DNA of 64,000 nt, taken from Adiantum capillus-veneris. Taxonomy: Eukaryota; Streptophyta; Polypodiopsida; Polypodiales; Pteridaceae. The stretch covers positions 40,464,598-40,528,597 of the forward strand of contig CM043962.1 in assembly GCA_014529385.2 (NCBI GenBank). Direction: 5' to 3'. Below are positions 1 to 11,173 of this stretch, in pieces. Positions within the stretch are counted from its first letter, which is position 1, and each line of letters starts with the position of its first letter. Made by a program: the position numbers and the translations under genes. Below the pieces are notes generated by a model. It did no database searches. It was not told the DNA's origin and was given only the letters and a program-made list of their open reading frames with translations.

Positions 1-277
1 AGGGAGGAAGGATTAGGTCCTTCTTGTTCAACTTCTTGGTTACAATTGCTTTTCAGCAAGCCCCCCCTCCTCCCTTATCTTTGGATAAACACTCAATGCT
101 CTCTCCCTTCCATCTCTACCTCACCACCTTCTATCCTATCCTTTTTCAACGGAGCTCCCAACATCCTTCTTAGGAACCATTCCACAAATAGAGGAAGGAA
201 GATGCATAAATTTTGGCTTCCACTCTAAATCCGCACGCCTACAAACTTATAGTTTTGGTAAGCTCTCTTCATGCACC

Positions 278-865
278 TTGGTCAATAACCCTTGTTCTAA
301 CTTTGTTCATAATCTCACCTCCCGTCCCCTCTCTATCGATGAAAAGAAATGCTTAGATCTAGGACTTAAATACATCCCCCCTTCCCCTAACCCCCCTGCG
401 GAACTCATTATCAAAGCCCATAACTCCTTGGCAAGAAGATTACAACAATCAGAATGTTTTTTCAATCTTCTACGTCCGACAAACCCCCCCCTTTTGGATA
501 CCCCCTTCTTTAGATCCTACACTAGAGGGGATCACATCACTTAACCTCATAAATCTGAAAGATACACTTGCACACTACAAAACCTCACACTCAAAATTTC
601 CCAAAATTTGTCAAGCGTGCCCTTAAAACCCTTTCAACGGACTATCCAATAGCCATTAAACCTGCGGATAAAAATCTAGACCTTACCATCCTATCACGGG
701 AATGGTATGAACAAGAAGCCCTTAGACAACTCAATGATCCCTCCACATACCAACCCCTAACCCCACCACCACAAAATTACCTCGCCTCCTTACTCCACTC
801 CATCACCCTCAAATACACTCTCCTCACCCTAGATGAAGCCACCTTTATCCTCATACCACTCCATA
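278..865 (+). pseudogene. PLE ORF, N-terminal portion (broken)
   Basis: Two frames make up this part. 278-544 reads VNNPCSNFVHNLTSRPLS and then GLKYIPP, which matches the usual PLE N-terminal region. 568-865 reads AIKPADKN, then SREWYEQEALRQLND, the KPADK block that precedes the reverse transcriptase fingers. A stop near 542 and a frame change separate the two. The frame is lost at 866, where the GypA LTR begins. In PLEs this region sits between the N-terminal domain and RT motifs 1-2. An upstream frame at 46-228 could be earlier PLE coding sequence, but it has no clear motif. Assignment rests on motif recognition only. Confidence 0.75.
861..865. repeat. Target site duplication CCATA, left copy of GypA
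   Basis: CCATA directly precedes the TG that opens the left LTR and recurs at 12782-12786 right after the CA that closes the right LTR. A 5-bp duplication is what Ty3/gypsy integrases make. It fixes the insertion boundaries exactly. Confidence 0.95.
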
Positions 866-2498
866 TGTAATGGAATTTGCCTATTCAATTTGAGAGTAGC
901 GGAATTTAATGAGAGTACTTTCAAGAAATGATTTTGTGAGCATAGCGGGTAGACATAATTGAAGATAGCAACATAATTATAGCAATTAGTTAACTTGGCA
1001 TGGACAATACTTTTGCAAGAGAGAGAATTTAGAGAACATGACAACAGTTGAGGACCGGATTTATGTGGAGCCGGTCCCCCCTCCAATAGGCATTTGTATT
1101 ATGATTTCTCCCATAAAAGGAGACTTGTTACAATACATTATTTGTGTTCCTTGTGACCTAGGTGAAGCAATGAAGATGGAAAGCTTCATGCATCACCATC
1201 ATAGCATAACCTAAACTTGAAGAAAGCTTTAACTATACCAAGCCTCAGTCCCAAGACCTCAAACACCTTCGAAGGTGGAGAGAGCTAGAAGGGAATGAGG
1301 GTAGGGAAGAGGAAGAAGAAACATTTCATACGAGAAAGAGCTAGTGCCTCACTTATCATAACTCTTGTGCTAGCATACATAATAGCATAGTAATGAAGAA
1401 GAAATAGATGGCAAGCTCAAGCATTGAAGCATGGCTCTTGGATGGATTTGCACTCCATAGCCAAGAGTGTTGGTGTAGGCTCTCAACCTCTACTTGCTTG
1501 GAGAAGGAGAGGGAGCTCTTGCACTTTGCATAGTACACAACGAGAGTGCTTGTGAGTGTGTGTGGGTGAGTATACCCCCTAAGCACCCCCCTAGCTTGCT
1601 TGGGTCGGCCCCCCTTGTAGCTCATGCTTGAAGCTCATTGGACCCGTCCAGGCCTAGCCAATCACAAGCAAGAGCCATTACAAGCAACATGGGTAGCCTT
1701 GGGACAAGTGTCCCCCTTTCCCCTTTGAGAGAGAGGACTTGATAAATGCAAAAACAATTAGATAATTAAATTAATTTATGATTGGACCCCTTAGAAGCCT
1801 AGCCAATAGGCTTCAAGCAACACATGAAGGTAACATGGGTAGGGACCTGACATGTGTCCTTGCTGCCTCTTCAAGCTGGGGCTTCCCTTGTGAGTGTGAG
1901 TGTGTGTTCTCTCTCTAATCCCTAGGAAAAGGGCTCGCCCCCCCTCTTGTAGGGATGCTTTTGACTTTAGGAGGTCAAGCACCTTAGTCATCAAGCATGA
2001 CAAAGCACTTGGACTAGGGGGTATTCCCACAAGCATCTCAGGCAATCATGTCAAGGCACCTCAAGCACCTTAATCAAGAGGCAAGTCAAGCACCTCAAGC
2101 ATGGAGTAAGTCAAGCAGCTTAAGCACCTTAATCAAGCACCTCAATCTAGACAAACACCTCAAGCACGAGAAGCACCTCAAGCAGGTCAAGCACCTCGAG
2201 CTTGGGCCGGGTTCCCACCTCAAGCTCAGCCCTAGCTTACCTAAGGTCAAAGGACTTTTACACACATTATTGGAGGTCTTCAATGAAGCTAACCCTAAGG
2301 TCTTATGCTCCATTGGTTAGCCTTGCTCTTGATAGACCATCTTCCATTTGGGCCCCTTTACTATTGGCCCCGTGTTGAGATAGATCTATAAGCACATATC
2401 TATATCTTAACACTTGTTCCCAATTATTCTCCCACATTAAGTGATCAATTTAATATGAGAAACTCATTTGGGTTGGTTAGATATTAGATTTTATGACA
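866..2498 (-). repeat. GypA 3' LTR (left copy, 1633 bp)
   Basis: Runs from TGTAATGGAATTTGCC to TTATGACA on the + strand and is nearly identical to 11174-12781. It contains a short direct-repeat tract of CAAGCACCT units around 2048-2200, also in the other LTR. Several longish frames occur in it but they are repeated in both LTRs and match nothing I recognise, so I do not call genes. The copies differ by scattered substitutions and small indels (1633 versus 1608 bp). Confidence 0.95.
2048..2200. repeat. CAAGCACCT-type minisatellite inside the GypA LTR
   Basis: Loosely repeated units of CAAGCACCT, spaced by short AT or GC variants, fill this stretch and its counterpart at about 12356-12480. Copy number differs between the two LTRs, which accounts for part of their length difference. 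Confidence 0.8.
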
Positions 2499-2859
2499 TT
2501 ACCTCTCTCTTGAAATCATAGTTGTCCTCGACTATGAGGTAGAAGAGATAAAGGCTTAGTCATTAGTCAATCGTACTTAGCGGGTAGAGGATCCATTTTT
2601 TTACCCTACGACATCTTTCCAAGATGGATGACTAATCCATTTGGTGCTTGGGAGACATAGCTGCCGCAAGCATGTCTGCTCTTTAGTCCATTTTATTCTC
2701 CCAAAGTAGAGTGACAAATTCTACTTGGTGTTTGAGAGACGTCGTTATCACAAACATGATTCTAAGCATGCATACTAGTTAAATTTATGCACAATTAAAA
2801 AGAGGATTAGTCTTATAAAAAAAAAAGTTGAGTCATTTAAAATAGAGTTGTACATTTGC
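2499..2859 (-). other. GypA 3' untranslated region with polypurine tract
   Basis: Read on the - strand, a purine run (CAAGAGAGAGGTAA, 2499-2512) abuts the left LTR and fits the plus-strand primer. The rest, between the end of the chromodomain frame at 2860 and this tract, contains no frame I can support. Confidence 0.75.
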
Positions 2860-3244
2860 TTACTCTAATGTAGCATTGTAAGCATTGACAAGGTTCATAC
2901 TATCCTTAAGTTGTACTCCTTGCATCCATTTAGTATCTTCAAAAGGATAATTTTTGAACTTAATAAGATACCGTCGGATTATCTTACCATGTCGTAGTAC
3001 CTTGTCTTCATGCCGAAGGACAGCTTCGGGTTGTAGCACCTCTTCTTGGTCTTCAACTTCGGGAGGGTCTTCAATAATTGGTTCAGTTGGTGGCTCTCCT
3101 TTATAGGGCTTAAGTAGGCTTACATGAAAGGCATTGTGTATAAGCCAATGGTTGGGCAACTTGAGTTGATAAGCCGTCACATTGATGGGCTTCAAGATTT
3201 GGAAAGGACCATAGTATCTTTCTGCTAGTTTAGCATAATACTTT
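2860..3244 (-). pseudogene. GypA integrase C-terminus and chromodomain
   Basis: The frame contains the gypsy integrase C-terminal block (YYGPFQI just upstream, then [18 protein letters not shown]) followed by an acidic linker and a chromodomain-like end ([18 protein letters not shown]). Chromodomains on integrase mark the chromovirus branch of Ty3/gypsy and can direct integration to modified chromatin. The upstream coding sequence continues at 6361 and is separated by GypB; the codons on each side of GypB read continuously if GypB and one ACTTT copy are removed. The terminal stop lies near 2860. Confidence 0.85.
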
Positions 3245-3973
3245 TGTCACGGGAACCGAATAATAGAGATCGACAGCAAAAGATAGAGAAAGAGATCTTT
3301 GTATTGATGAATCTTTGTAGAGTTTTGATACAACAGAGGAGCAATTGAATATGGGCGCACTCCGTTGTACGAAGCTCGAACCTCCCGACCACCCCCAAGC
3401 TTCAGTTCGCTTGCATGCAGCGTCTCACTCGCACTCGCACTCGCACTCGCACTCACACTCGCACTTGCACTCGCACTCGCAGAAGAAGAGATCGGTGAAT
3501 GATTCCCAAACGCACCACCCGTTGTGCTTTTATCCTTCTTTTCCTCGAAAAGCCTGCACGATTTTTGCACCAAGTATACCTGCGAGAATAATATAAGAAC
3601 GTGATCGCTAAGCGATCCGTAAAGGTTAGATTTTTATCATGACACTTTGCACAGATCCGGTTTCACAAACTGGTTTCTGCATTGCCTACAAAATAGTCAA
3701 AAGAACATACTCGTGCAACCAATTCAACATGATAATCAAAGTAAAAAAACATAATTTTATACCTTCATAATCTTAATTGCAATACTCTACCATGAAGAAA
3801 CAATCCACTTCTTGGTTGATAGCAAGGAGAGCTGTATGATATTGTATGTCTGTCTGTCCCTGTGTATACTACACTGCTGCTGCCTTCTGTTTGTTTTCAT
3901 CATAACTTCTACAAAGAAACTCAGAACAGAGCAATCCAGGTACTCAAAACGACGGGAATAGGTCAGGTCTACA
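3245..3973 (-). repeat. GypB 3' LTR, truncated (729 bp)
   Basis: Near identical to 5217-5946. Similarity stops at TCTACAA, where the right copy goes on for another ~400 bp of LTR and the left copy switches to RT coding sequence. The short shared bases at the break suggest a microhomology-mediated deletion. Confidence 0.88.
3425..3482. repeat. (CACTCG)n hexamer tract in GypB LTR
   Basis: About nine hexamers CACTCG with A/T variants. The matching tract in the other LTR is at 5397-5453. It yields Ser-Ala or His-Ser repeat frames that are artefacts of the hexamer. Confidence 0.95.
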
Positions 3974-5200
3974 AAGCTGTATCTTGAGCTCTTTAAGCTC
4001 ATCAATATTGAACCTGTATGGAGATCTGGAATAAGGTGTCGCTCCTGGATATAGATCTATGGCATGGTCTACCACTCTAGGCGGAGGTATACCAGGAAGA
4101 TCGTCCGGAACACATCCTTAACTTCATGTAAGAGATCCTCTATAAATTCTGGATTTGTCTCTTTATGTTTATCCCCAGATTCTCTTTAATCTCATTAGCA
4201 AACACAAGCAACGTCTCACACTCTTATCTAAGTCACCTTATCAATTCCATTGCCAAAACTAGATTTAAAATCTCTTTCTTTTCACAAAGAGTGTGACTTA
4301 TCATCATCAAATGATTAAAGATATATTTTTCTTTCTTAACAATCAATCAAAACATGATTTTCAATGATCTAATTGATACCAATGATAACATCATGCATAT
4401 CAATGTTTATGTTATAGAAATCATCTTTATGATTTCGACTCTTCAAAGAAAAAAAAAACAAATTTTCTACTAACTCTTTCGTGGAACTATTATTACTACT
4501 AGTTAAGTCCACAAGTCTTTTAACTTCTCGATTTAATTTCAAGTTTAATTTCTCAATCAATTTAGACGATAAGAAGCAATGAATACTATCCAAATCAATT
4601 AAGAAATTCAAATTTTAATCTCAACTCCTATGCATAAATTCGATCTCACAGAATCTTTCAAAGGACGTATCAAAGACATAAAACATCCCAAAGAAGGGGT
4701 AGATGACTTACCTTTATCGTACGCATCGCCAAAAGTCTCCAATTGAGCCATCTTGGTACGTATTGTCTTATCGGTCACCTTGCTCGAGCATTCAAAAGCC
4801 TCGTGGTCGTGTTCTCGATATTGAAAGTATAATCCAAATCCTTGAGTTCTTCAATCCACGCTTCTAAATCTTCGCATATCTTTCTTATGCCATCAAACTC
4901 TTTAAGCTTAGCCTTCGTTAAGAATGATTTGGTTGTCGCTTCTCTTATATCGTCATCGTTTCTTTTGGCGGTACCCCAGCGCCGCCACGATGATTATTGT
5001 TTCCAGGTGGATTAGCATGGTTTTCACCTTCATGTTGGCCATCAAGGTCTACATAGATATCAAGCTCTCGTATTGCTTTTCCCCGCAAAGCCTCAGCACG
5101 CTCCCGATTTGCAGTTTTCAGATCTTCTCATAGTCGCCGAATCAGGTCTTCTTGCTCCTTCATCCTCCTCTTGTATCCTTCCATGTCCAGAATCAACCGC
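3974..5200 (-). pseudogene. GypB gag, protease and RT-start remnants
   Basis: On the - strand the order is gag, protease, RT. About 5190-4930 reads EGYKRRMKEQEDLIRRL and continues with a charged coiled-coil-like gag segment after a stop. About 4920-4700 has a second gag segment containing EEFDG-like and EDLEAWIEELKDLDYTF sequence. 4611-4369 reads FLIDLDSIHCFLSSKL and then HDVIIGI, a retropepsin-like block in which the catalytic D(S/T)G has become DLDS. About 4140-3974 reads PDDLPGIPP and VDHAIDLYPGATP, the usual N-terminal edge of gypsy RT. The RT catalytic part is absent. Stops are frequent. Confidence 0.75.
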
Positions 5201-5202
5201 TT

Positions 5203-5214
5203 GCTCTGATACCA
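5203..5214 (-). other. GypB primer binding site (tRNA-Met type)
   Basis: On the - strand TGGTATCAGAGC lies two bases inside the right LTR and is complementary to the 3' end of initiator tRNA-Met, the usual primer of plant chromoviruses. Confidence 0.9.
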
Positions 5215-5216
5215 AT

Positions 5217-6354
5217 TGTCACGGGAACCGAATAATAGAGATCGACAGCAAAAGATAGAGAAAGAGATCTTTGTATTGATGAATCTTTGTAGAGTTTTGA
5301 TACAACAGAGGAGCAATTGAATATGGGCGCACTCCGTTGTACGGAGCTCGAACCTCCCGACCACCCCCGAGCTTCAGTTCGCTTGCATGCAGCATCTCAC
5401 TCGCACTCGCACTCGCACTCACACTCGCACTCGCACTCACACTCGCACTCGCAGAAGAAGAGATTGGTGAATGATTCCCAAACGAACCACCCGTTGTGCT
5501 TTTAATCCTTCTTTTCCTCGAAAAGCCTGCACGATTTTTGCACCAAGTATATCTGCGAGAATAATATAAGAACGTGATCGCTAAGCGATCCGTAAAGGTT
5601 AGATTTTTATCATGACACTTTGCACAGATCCGGTTTCACAAACTGATTTCTGCATTGCCTACAAAATAGTCAAAAGAACATACTCGTGCAACCAATTCAA
5701 CATGATAATCAAAGTAAAAAAACATAATTTTATACCTTCATAATCTCAATTGCAATACTCTACCATGAAGAAACAATCCACTTCTTGGTTGATAGCAAGG
5801 AGAGCTGTATGATGTTGTATGTTTGTCTGTCCCTGTGTATACTACACTGTTGCTGCCTTCTGTTTGTTTTCATCATAACTTCTACAAAGAAACTCAGAAC
5901 AGAACAATCCAGGTACTCAAAACGACGGGAATAGGTCTGGTCTACAAGGTAGCGCGGACAGAATTACGAAAAACGTCTTTGTTTGGCTAAAAACGCAACT
6001 TTTAGGTCGCGACTCATAAAACCTCTATTTTTGGGTCTCCACTACTTTCACAACTTATTTTAAGTCTACCCATGCATTTTAAGTTAAAACACATAAATAT
6101 AAAACATTGATATTAATAAAAATCTCAATTTTATTGTTCATAGATAGACTATCTGTTATTCATTAATCTTAATCAAATCCATCTTTAGTGTATTATTTAA
6201 AAAAAAGAATATATGTTTTCTCTTAATATCTCAACTTATTCGTATAAGCTCTATTTAATAGACTATTCAACAATCTTTCAAATCGTGCTAACGAAAGATA
6301 TGCCCTGCTACATTCTTTTTGACTTTAAGAACTTCAAAGACTAGTCCTATTACA
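5217..6354 (-). repeat. GypB 5' LTR (1138 bp)
   Basis: Starts with TGTCACGGGAACCG and ends CTATTACA next to the duplicated ACTTT. The first 730 bp match 3245-3973. The remaining part (5947-6354) is present only here because the other copy is deleted. The hexamer tract is at 5397-5453. Confidence 0.85.
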
Positions 6355-6360
6355 ACTTTT

Positions 6361-7300
6361 GATGGCCCGTAGGATTTTTGCACGTCGTTTGCCTTAATCG
6401 AGCCTTAGGAAACTTGAGTAAGACCCAATCATTTTCTTTGAACATTAAGGATCTTCTATGCTTATCAGCAGCAGCTTTTTGCCTTTGTTGAGAGATGGCT
6501 ATAGCCTCCCTAATCTTTTCAAAAGATTCTTGTAGGTCACGGCTATACTCATCGGCGGCGAAGATCTTCCCATGTACTTTGAGTAGCAAGGGACTTTTAG
6601 GTCTTCCCTCTATGATCTCAAAAGGTGCTTTCCCCGTAGAAGTATGTACAATATTATTGTAGGCATACTCTACTAGAGGTAAATACTTTTCTCATTGTGA
6701 GCGTTGATCTACTTTGGTAACATAAGTCTTGAGTAGATCGAGTATCGTAAGATTGGCTATCTCACTTTGGCCATCCGTTTGTGCGTGATAGGCCGAAGAG
6801 AATTTCAATCTTGTTCCTAGATTTTCAAAGAGACCTTTCCAGAAATTACTGGTCATTCTAGGATATATCTCTATCTGACACGATGGATGTGGGTAATCCA
6901 TGGTGCTTGAAAATATGAGATATGAAGAGAGTTGCCATTTGATGTGCCTTAATAGTCTTTTTGACATGAATAAAATGTGCTTGCTTGCTAAACGTGTCGA
7001 CTATTGTCCATATTCCTGTATTTCCATGGATAGACTTAGGTAATCCAAAGATGAAATCCATGGATATACTCTCCCATGGTGAATTTAAAATAGGCAATGG
7101 CTGGAGTAATCCAGGTTGCTTCCCTCTATCATACTTGGTCTTTTGGCATACTACACACTTTGAAACATACTCTTGTATGTCCACTTTCATGGTAGGCCAA
7201 TAGAAATACGTCTCTACTCCTCGGAGAGTAGGTTGAATACCTCTATGCCCTGCATATGGAGGAGCATGGGATTCATACATAACCTTCTCACGAAGGGAAT
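6361..7300 (-). pseudogene. GypA integrase (zinc-binding and catalytic core)
   Basis: Read on the - strand, the frame at 7280-6858 holds the HHCC region (HAPPYAGHRG and then CVVCQKTK) and the catalytic core (SMDFIFGLP, with the second Asp in IVSDRD). A frameshift near 6880-6960 moves to the frame 6967-6692, with YHAQTDGQSEIAN, the core helix with its glutamate. A stop near 6692 follows, then 6589-6350, with KAPFEI just upstream and DWVLLKFPKARLRQT. It integrates the cDNA in an intact element. It continues at 3244 beyond GypB. Two frame breaks make it non-functional. Confidence 0.9.
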
Positions 7301-9008
7301 GGGTAACACATAGCCTATTGCCGTGGAGAGGATAACCATCCTACAAGGTGAATGGTTCCTCTTTCTTCCCCAAAGCAAGGGCTGACATTATGTCTTTAAA
7401 TTCAGGGTCAGTAGCATACTCATCTATCATAGAGGATAGATCATTGTGAGTAGCTATAGACACCGCATTAACTTTTGGTCGTCGTGAAAGTGCATCGGCA
7501 ACTTGATTGTGCTTACCAGCTATGTGAGCAATATGAAAATTAAATTGCGAAAGAAAATTTGCCCACCTCATTTGTTTGTAGGAAAGTTTGGTTTGCGTCA
7601 TGAAATACTTGAGACTTTGGTGGTCGGTTCGCAGAATAAATGGAGTCCCCAATAGGTAGTGCTTCCATGTATCTAGGGCATGTAGAATAGCTAAAATCTA
7701 TTTCTCATAGATGCCCAAGACTCGTTCATCACTATTGATCCTTCGGCTCTCATATGCTATGGCATGCCCTTCTTGAAGCAAAACCGCTCCAAGGCAATCA
7801 CCACAAGCATCACATTGGACCTCAAATGGTTTTGAGAGATCCGGAAGCACGAGGACTGGTTGGGAAGTAAGATTCTCTTTGAGTTTTTCAAAAGCATTTT
7901 TCTCCTTAGCAGTCCATACAAACTTAACGTTCTTTTTTGTTAAGTCGTGTAGTGGTCCTGCTACTTGAGAGAATTTTGCTATGAAGCGTCTATAGTATGC
8001 ACACATACCAATAAAGCTTCTTAGCTCATGTAGATTCCTTGGGTTAGGCCATGATTTTATGACCTCTAACTTTGATGGATCCATACGAATACCATCGTGA
8101 GAGATAATATGACCTAGATATTGAATCTCTTGAAGGAAGAATTCACTTTTCTTTTGGTTGAGAAAAAGTTTGTTTTCCCTCAAGGCTTGAAAAATCACTT
8201 GGATATGTTGCTTATGTTCCTCCAAAGATTTGGAGTAGATGATGATATCATCAAAGAACACTCCAGTGAATTTACGATATGGTCTAAAAATTTTCTCCAT
8301 GAGACGATTGAAAGTAGCTGGTGCATTAGTCAAGCCAAAAGGCATGACTAGATATTCATAAAGACCAAATGTTGTGCGAAACGCGGTCTTTAGGATATCT
8401 TCATCCACTATCCTTATTTGATGATAGCCACTCTTAAGGTCAATCCTACTGAAGTAGGTAGAGCCTTGTAGCTTATCAAACAGATCTTCTACCCGAGGCA
8501 CGGGAAGTCTGTTTTTGATAGTGATATGGTTTAGTGCTTGATAGTCCACACACATACGGTATGTACCATCTTTCTTTTGCACTAAAAGGACTGGAGAACA
8601 AAAGGGAGAGGAACTAGGCCTCACCATCCCTTTGTCTACCAATTCCTGTACTTGCCTCATAATCTCCTCTTGTTGAGCTTGTGAGACTCGATAAGGAGGT
8701 TTGTTAGGCGGTGAGCTTCCTGGAAGGAGCTCAATACGATGGTCATCATCCCCTCGTTTTGGAGGTAGGTCCATAGGGATATCATCGATGAACACATCTT
8801 GGAATCCTTTTAGAAAATTAGACAAGTCTAACTCTTCTTGATTCCTATCATTTTCATTTGATGAAACATTATTAGCTTTTAGAGACTCTTTGACATAAAT
8901 CATGTACGCAGAAACTGAGCTCTTCATTGATTTATCAAAAGAAAGAGGATTTACAAGTGGAATAGTGCGACCACGCTCACTAGCATCTATATACATGTTC
9001 TTTCCCCT
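7301..9008 (-). pseudogene. GypA reverse transcriptase and RNase H
   Basis: The 8996-7698 frame carries the gypsy RT blocks in order: [44 protein letters not shown], then the catalytic FFDD (usually YVDD or FVDD) and FLGM-type thumb sequence. RNase H follows, with FEVQCDACGDCLGAVL, and continues after an in-frame TAG at 7698-7700 into 7652-7341 (TDHQSLKYF, then HIAGKHNQVADALSRR). Both pieces are in one frame, so the break is a simple nonsense change. Another stop at 7341 separates the integrase. Confidence 0.95.
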
Positions 9009-9581
9009 TTAGGTGAAGTAAATTCTCCTTTCAGGGAACTTCATGTTGGCAGCCATGCGATCAAACCATGGTGCCCCTAGGATAACATCCTGATGTTGGA
9101 GAGGAGAGATGAAGAAGTCTTCTTTGTCGACATAGCTTTGGACATGAAGCCTCAACTTCCCAATCAAGGGAGTAACGGAGGCTTGTTGTCCCTTGAAAGC
9201 TGCATCAACTGTTACTATATCTCCCATCTCAAAAGCTTGAATGCCAAACTTGGTGGCCAACTCTATTGATATGAAGTTGAGAGTAGAGCCAGGGTCAAAC
9301 AAGATGAAGGCATCATGCTCTCTTACCTTTCCCCAAGCATAGGAGAGTGATGATCCTTTGCAATGAGCATCCTCTTTTGGAGCTTCGATGGTGGAAGCCC
9401 TAGGAGTCTCATTGCGAGTATTCTTCTTGGGGCAAGAACGATAGGCATGTCCTTGCTCCCCACACTTGAAACATTTATGGTCCTTGCGAAAAGCTTCAAG
9501 CTCTTCAGGAGAGAGTTTGTTTTTACCGTTGTAAACTCCATTCTCCTTGGACCGATTGTTGTTGTTGTTGTTGGAAGTGCC
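9009..9581 (-). pseudogene. GypA nucleocapsid zinc knuckle and protease
   Basis: A CCHC knuckle, CFKCGEQGHAYRSC, is read between the gag stop at 9582 and the protease. The protease frame (9302-9009) starts with LFDPGSTLNFIS: the expected D(T/S)G catalytic triplet has an inserted or changed residue, reading DPGS. It ends with VILGAPWFDRM, the flap and substrate-side block of gypsy proteases. The frame is shared with gag and RT, separated by in-frame TAA codons at 9582 and 9009. Confidence 0.88.
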
Positions 9582-10759
9582 TTAGGAATTATTTTGTGCA
9601 TTGGATTTCCCCTTTGCATCATTTTTATCTTTGTTTTCCATGGGCTTGACATTACGTCTAGCCCCTTGATGGAAATTGACGCGTGAAGCAACCATGGTGT
9701 GATGGATTACTTCGATAATAGTACCAGGCCGTTGAGAGTTCATGTATTCGGCCATCTCTTCAGGTAATCCCACACAGAATTGTTGTCTTTGCTCGGCAAA
9801 GTCTATCTTTTGAAAGACAGTAGCTTTGAGATGTAAATCCCAAAACTTGTCTACATACTTGTTGATAGACTCATGAGAGAGAAGCTTCAAGCCGCGCCAT
9901 TCGGTAAGAACTTTATCTTTAGTATCACTTGGAAGAAATTGCTTCATGATGGAAACTCGTAGAGTTTTCCATGTCTTTGGGGCTTCTCCATTGCCACGAA
10001 GGCTAGCCCACCATTGACGAGCTGATTTTTGGAAGTGCATAGCTACATGGAGTAGCTTGGAGGACTCTGTGAAGCCCTCGTCCCCAAAGGGCGCATCAAA
10101 TTGCTGGATGAAGGCCAACACTTTGTCGGTAGCACCAAAGGTGCCATCGTAGGTGAGAAAAGAGATACTCTTTCCTCCCTCCTTGAACTTCTTTAGCTTT
10201 TGTGACCTTTGCCATGCAGGAAATGATTTGCGATGTCCTCCCCTCTTGTATTCTCTAGGAGAATAGCCATAACTTTCATCGGGAGAGGAGGAAGGTGAAG
10301 AAGAAGGAGAAGAGGGTGACCTCTTCCTAGCCCTTTTCTTCCTTTGCTTCCTCTCTTTCCTTTCAGAGTGATGAGGAGAAGGACTATAGGTTTCTCTTTT
10401 CCTCTTGGGAGGAGTAGGCGATCGTCTAGACTGCCGTCTTCGTGGAGCCACCTCTTCAGAAGAACTTAGACTTCCATTGCTTTCTTTCTCTTTGGATTCC
10501 TCCTCTCGAATGGGAGAGAGTCTTCTTCTGGGGTCTCTTCAAGAGGCGTCCTAAGCTCTCTCTCCTCTGGCAGAGGAAGGTAAATTCCATAAGCACGAAG
10601 TTGTTGAGTAACTTCGGCTTGCAAAGCAGGGTTGCCCATAGCTTGCTGCAACCTAGCGACGAGATAATTCACAAACATGGGAGCATCATCATTAGCACCT
10701 TCATGTGCAAAATCAAAGCTATCAATGTTCATTCTACTCTCTTGATTATTGTCAGCCAT
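9582..10759 (-). pseudogene. GypA Gag capsid
   Basis: The start (10759) reads MADNNQESRMNIDSFDF and is closely matched by the GypD start at 63018. The frame shifts near 10470-10500 and goes on as 10451-9582. That part has an Arg/Ser/Lys-rich stretch, then the capsid block (FLTYDGTFGATDKVLAFIQQ, ARQWWASL, WKTLRVSIMKQFLP, then YVDKFWDLHLKA) typical of Ty3/gypsy Gag. It ends NAQNNS at a TAA that interrupts the frame into the zinc knuckle. Comparison with GypD suggests the shift is a mutation in GypA, not a programmed site. Confidence 0.9.
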
Positions 10760-11160
10760 GTTAACAAAATTTAGGTTTATACTTAGTGTATGCCTTGGCA
10801 GTTCAAAACCTTAGTTGCCACTCCTCTTAGCCTTTGAAAATCGGTTCTTAAGTATCTACACCCATGGCTCAAAGTGGTTAATTATAGAGAGTAGAGGAGT
10901 AGGTCTAACATAGCAGAGTTGCCAAGAGCTAGCTCCTTTCGGACTTCTTATGGCTCAATAATGGTAAAGCCGTAGGCAAGTCTAAAAAGACTCCATTATT
11001 AAGTCCAAAGCTCCCGAGGTGTGCACCATCCCCCACATAGTGGGCTTAACAAAACCGATATTAGATCCCAGTTCCACTTACTCTATTATAATTAACAACA
11101 TCAACCATTTATAGGCTACTTAAGGACCTCTCTTCTTAAGCAAGAAAAGAGAAACCAAAT
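10760..11160 (-). other. GypA leader between primer site and gag
   Basis: About 400 bp of non-coding leader. No frame supported. It corresponds in position and length to 62629-63017 of GypD. Confidence 0.8.
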
Positions 11161-11172
11161 GCTCTGATACCA
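11161..11172 (-). other. GypA primer binding site (tRNA-Met type)
   Basis: On the - strand this reads TGGTATCAGAGC, one base inside the right LTR, complementary to the 3' end of initiator tRNA-Met. It fixes the element orientation. Confidence 0.95.
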
Positions 11173-11173
11173 A

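Larger units (their letters stand above)
1..865 (+). mobile_element. Penelope-like element (PLE), 5' half, cut by GypA
   Basis: This is the upstream half of a PLE, a retroelement class with a telomerase-related reverse transcriptase. Frames at 278-544 and 568-865 carry PLE-type N-terminal blocks, including NLTSRPLS and the KPADK block. The downstream half, with the catalytic region, resumes at 12782 on the same strand after the 11.9 kb GypA insertion. The element starts before the window, so its 5' end is not seen. The join is supported by the duplicated CCATA at both edges of GypA. The halves carry stops and frame changes, so the element is dead. Confidence 0.8.
3245..6354 (-). mobile_element. 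GypB: nested, internally deleted Ty3/gypsy element
   Basis: GypB lies inside the integrase-chromodomain region of GypA. It opens with TG at 3245 and closes with CA at 6354, with ACTTT on both sides (3240-3244 and 6355-6359). The right LTR is full length (5217-6354). The left LTR copy matches only to 3973 and then runs directly into the start of RT coding sequence. RT, RNase H, integrase and the rest of the left LTR have therefore been lost in one deletion. The primer site at 5203-5214 gives the - strand orientation. Confidence 0.88.

Noticed and set aside
1356-2045. Frames inside the GypA LTRs, repeated at 11664-12362
   Set aside because: They occur in both LTRs at the same place, shift between copies and match no protein family; they are non-coding LTR sequence.
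3345-3573. Ser-Ala and His-Ser frames at the GypB LTR hexamer, also at 5219-5505
   Set aside because: Produced by the (CACTCG)n tract inside an LTR and present on both strands.
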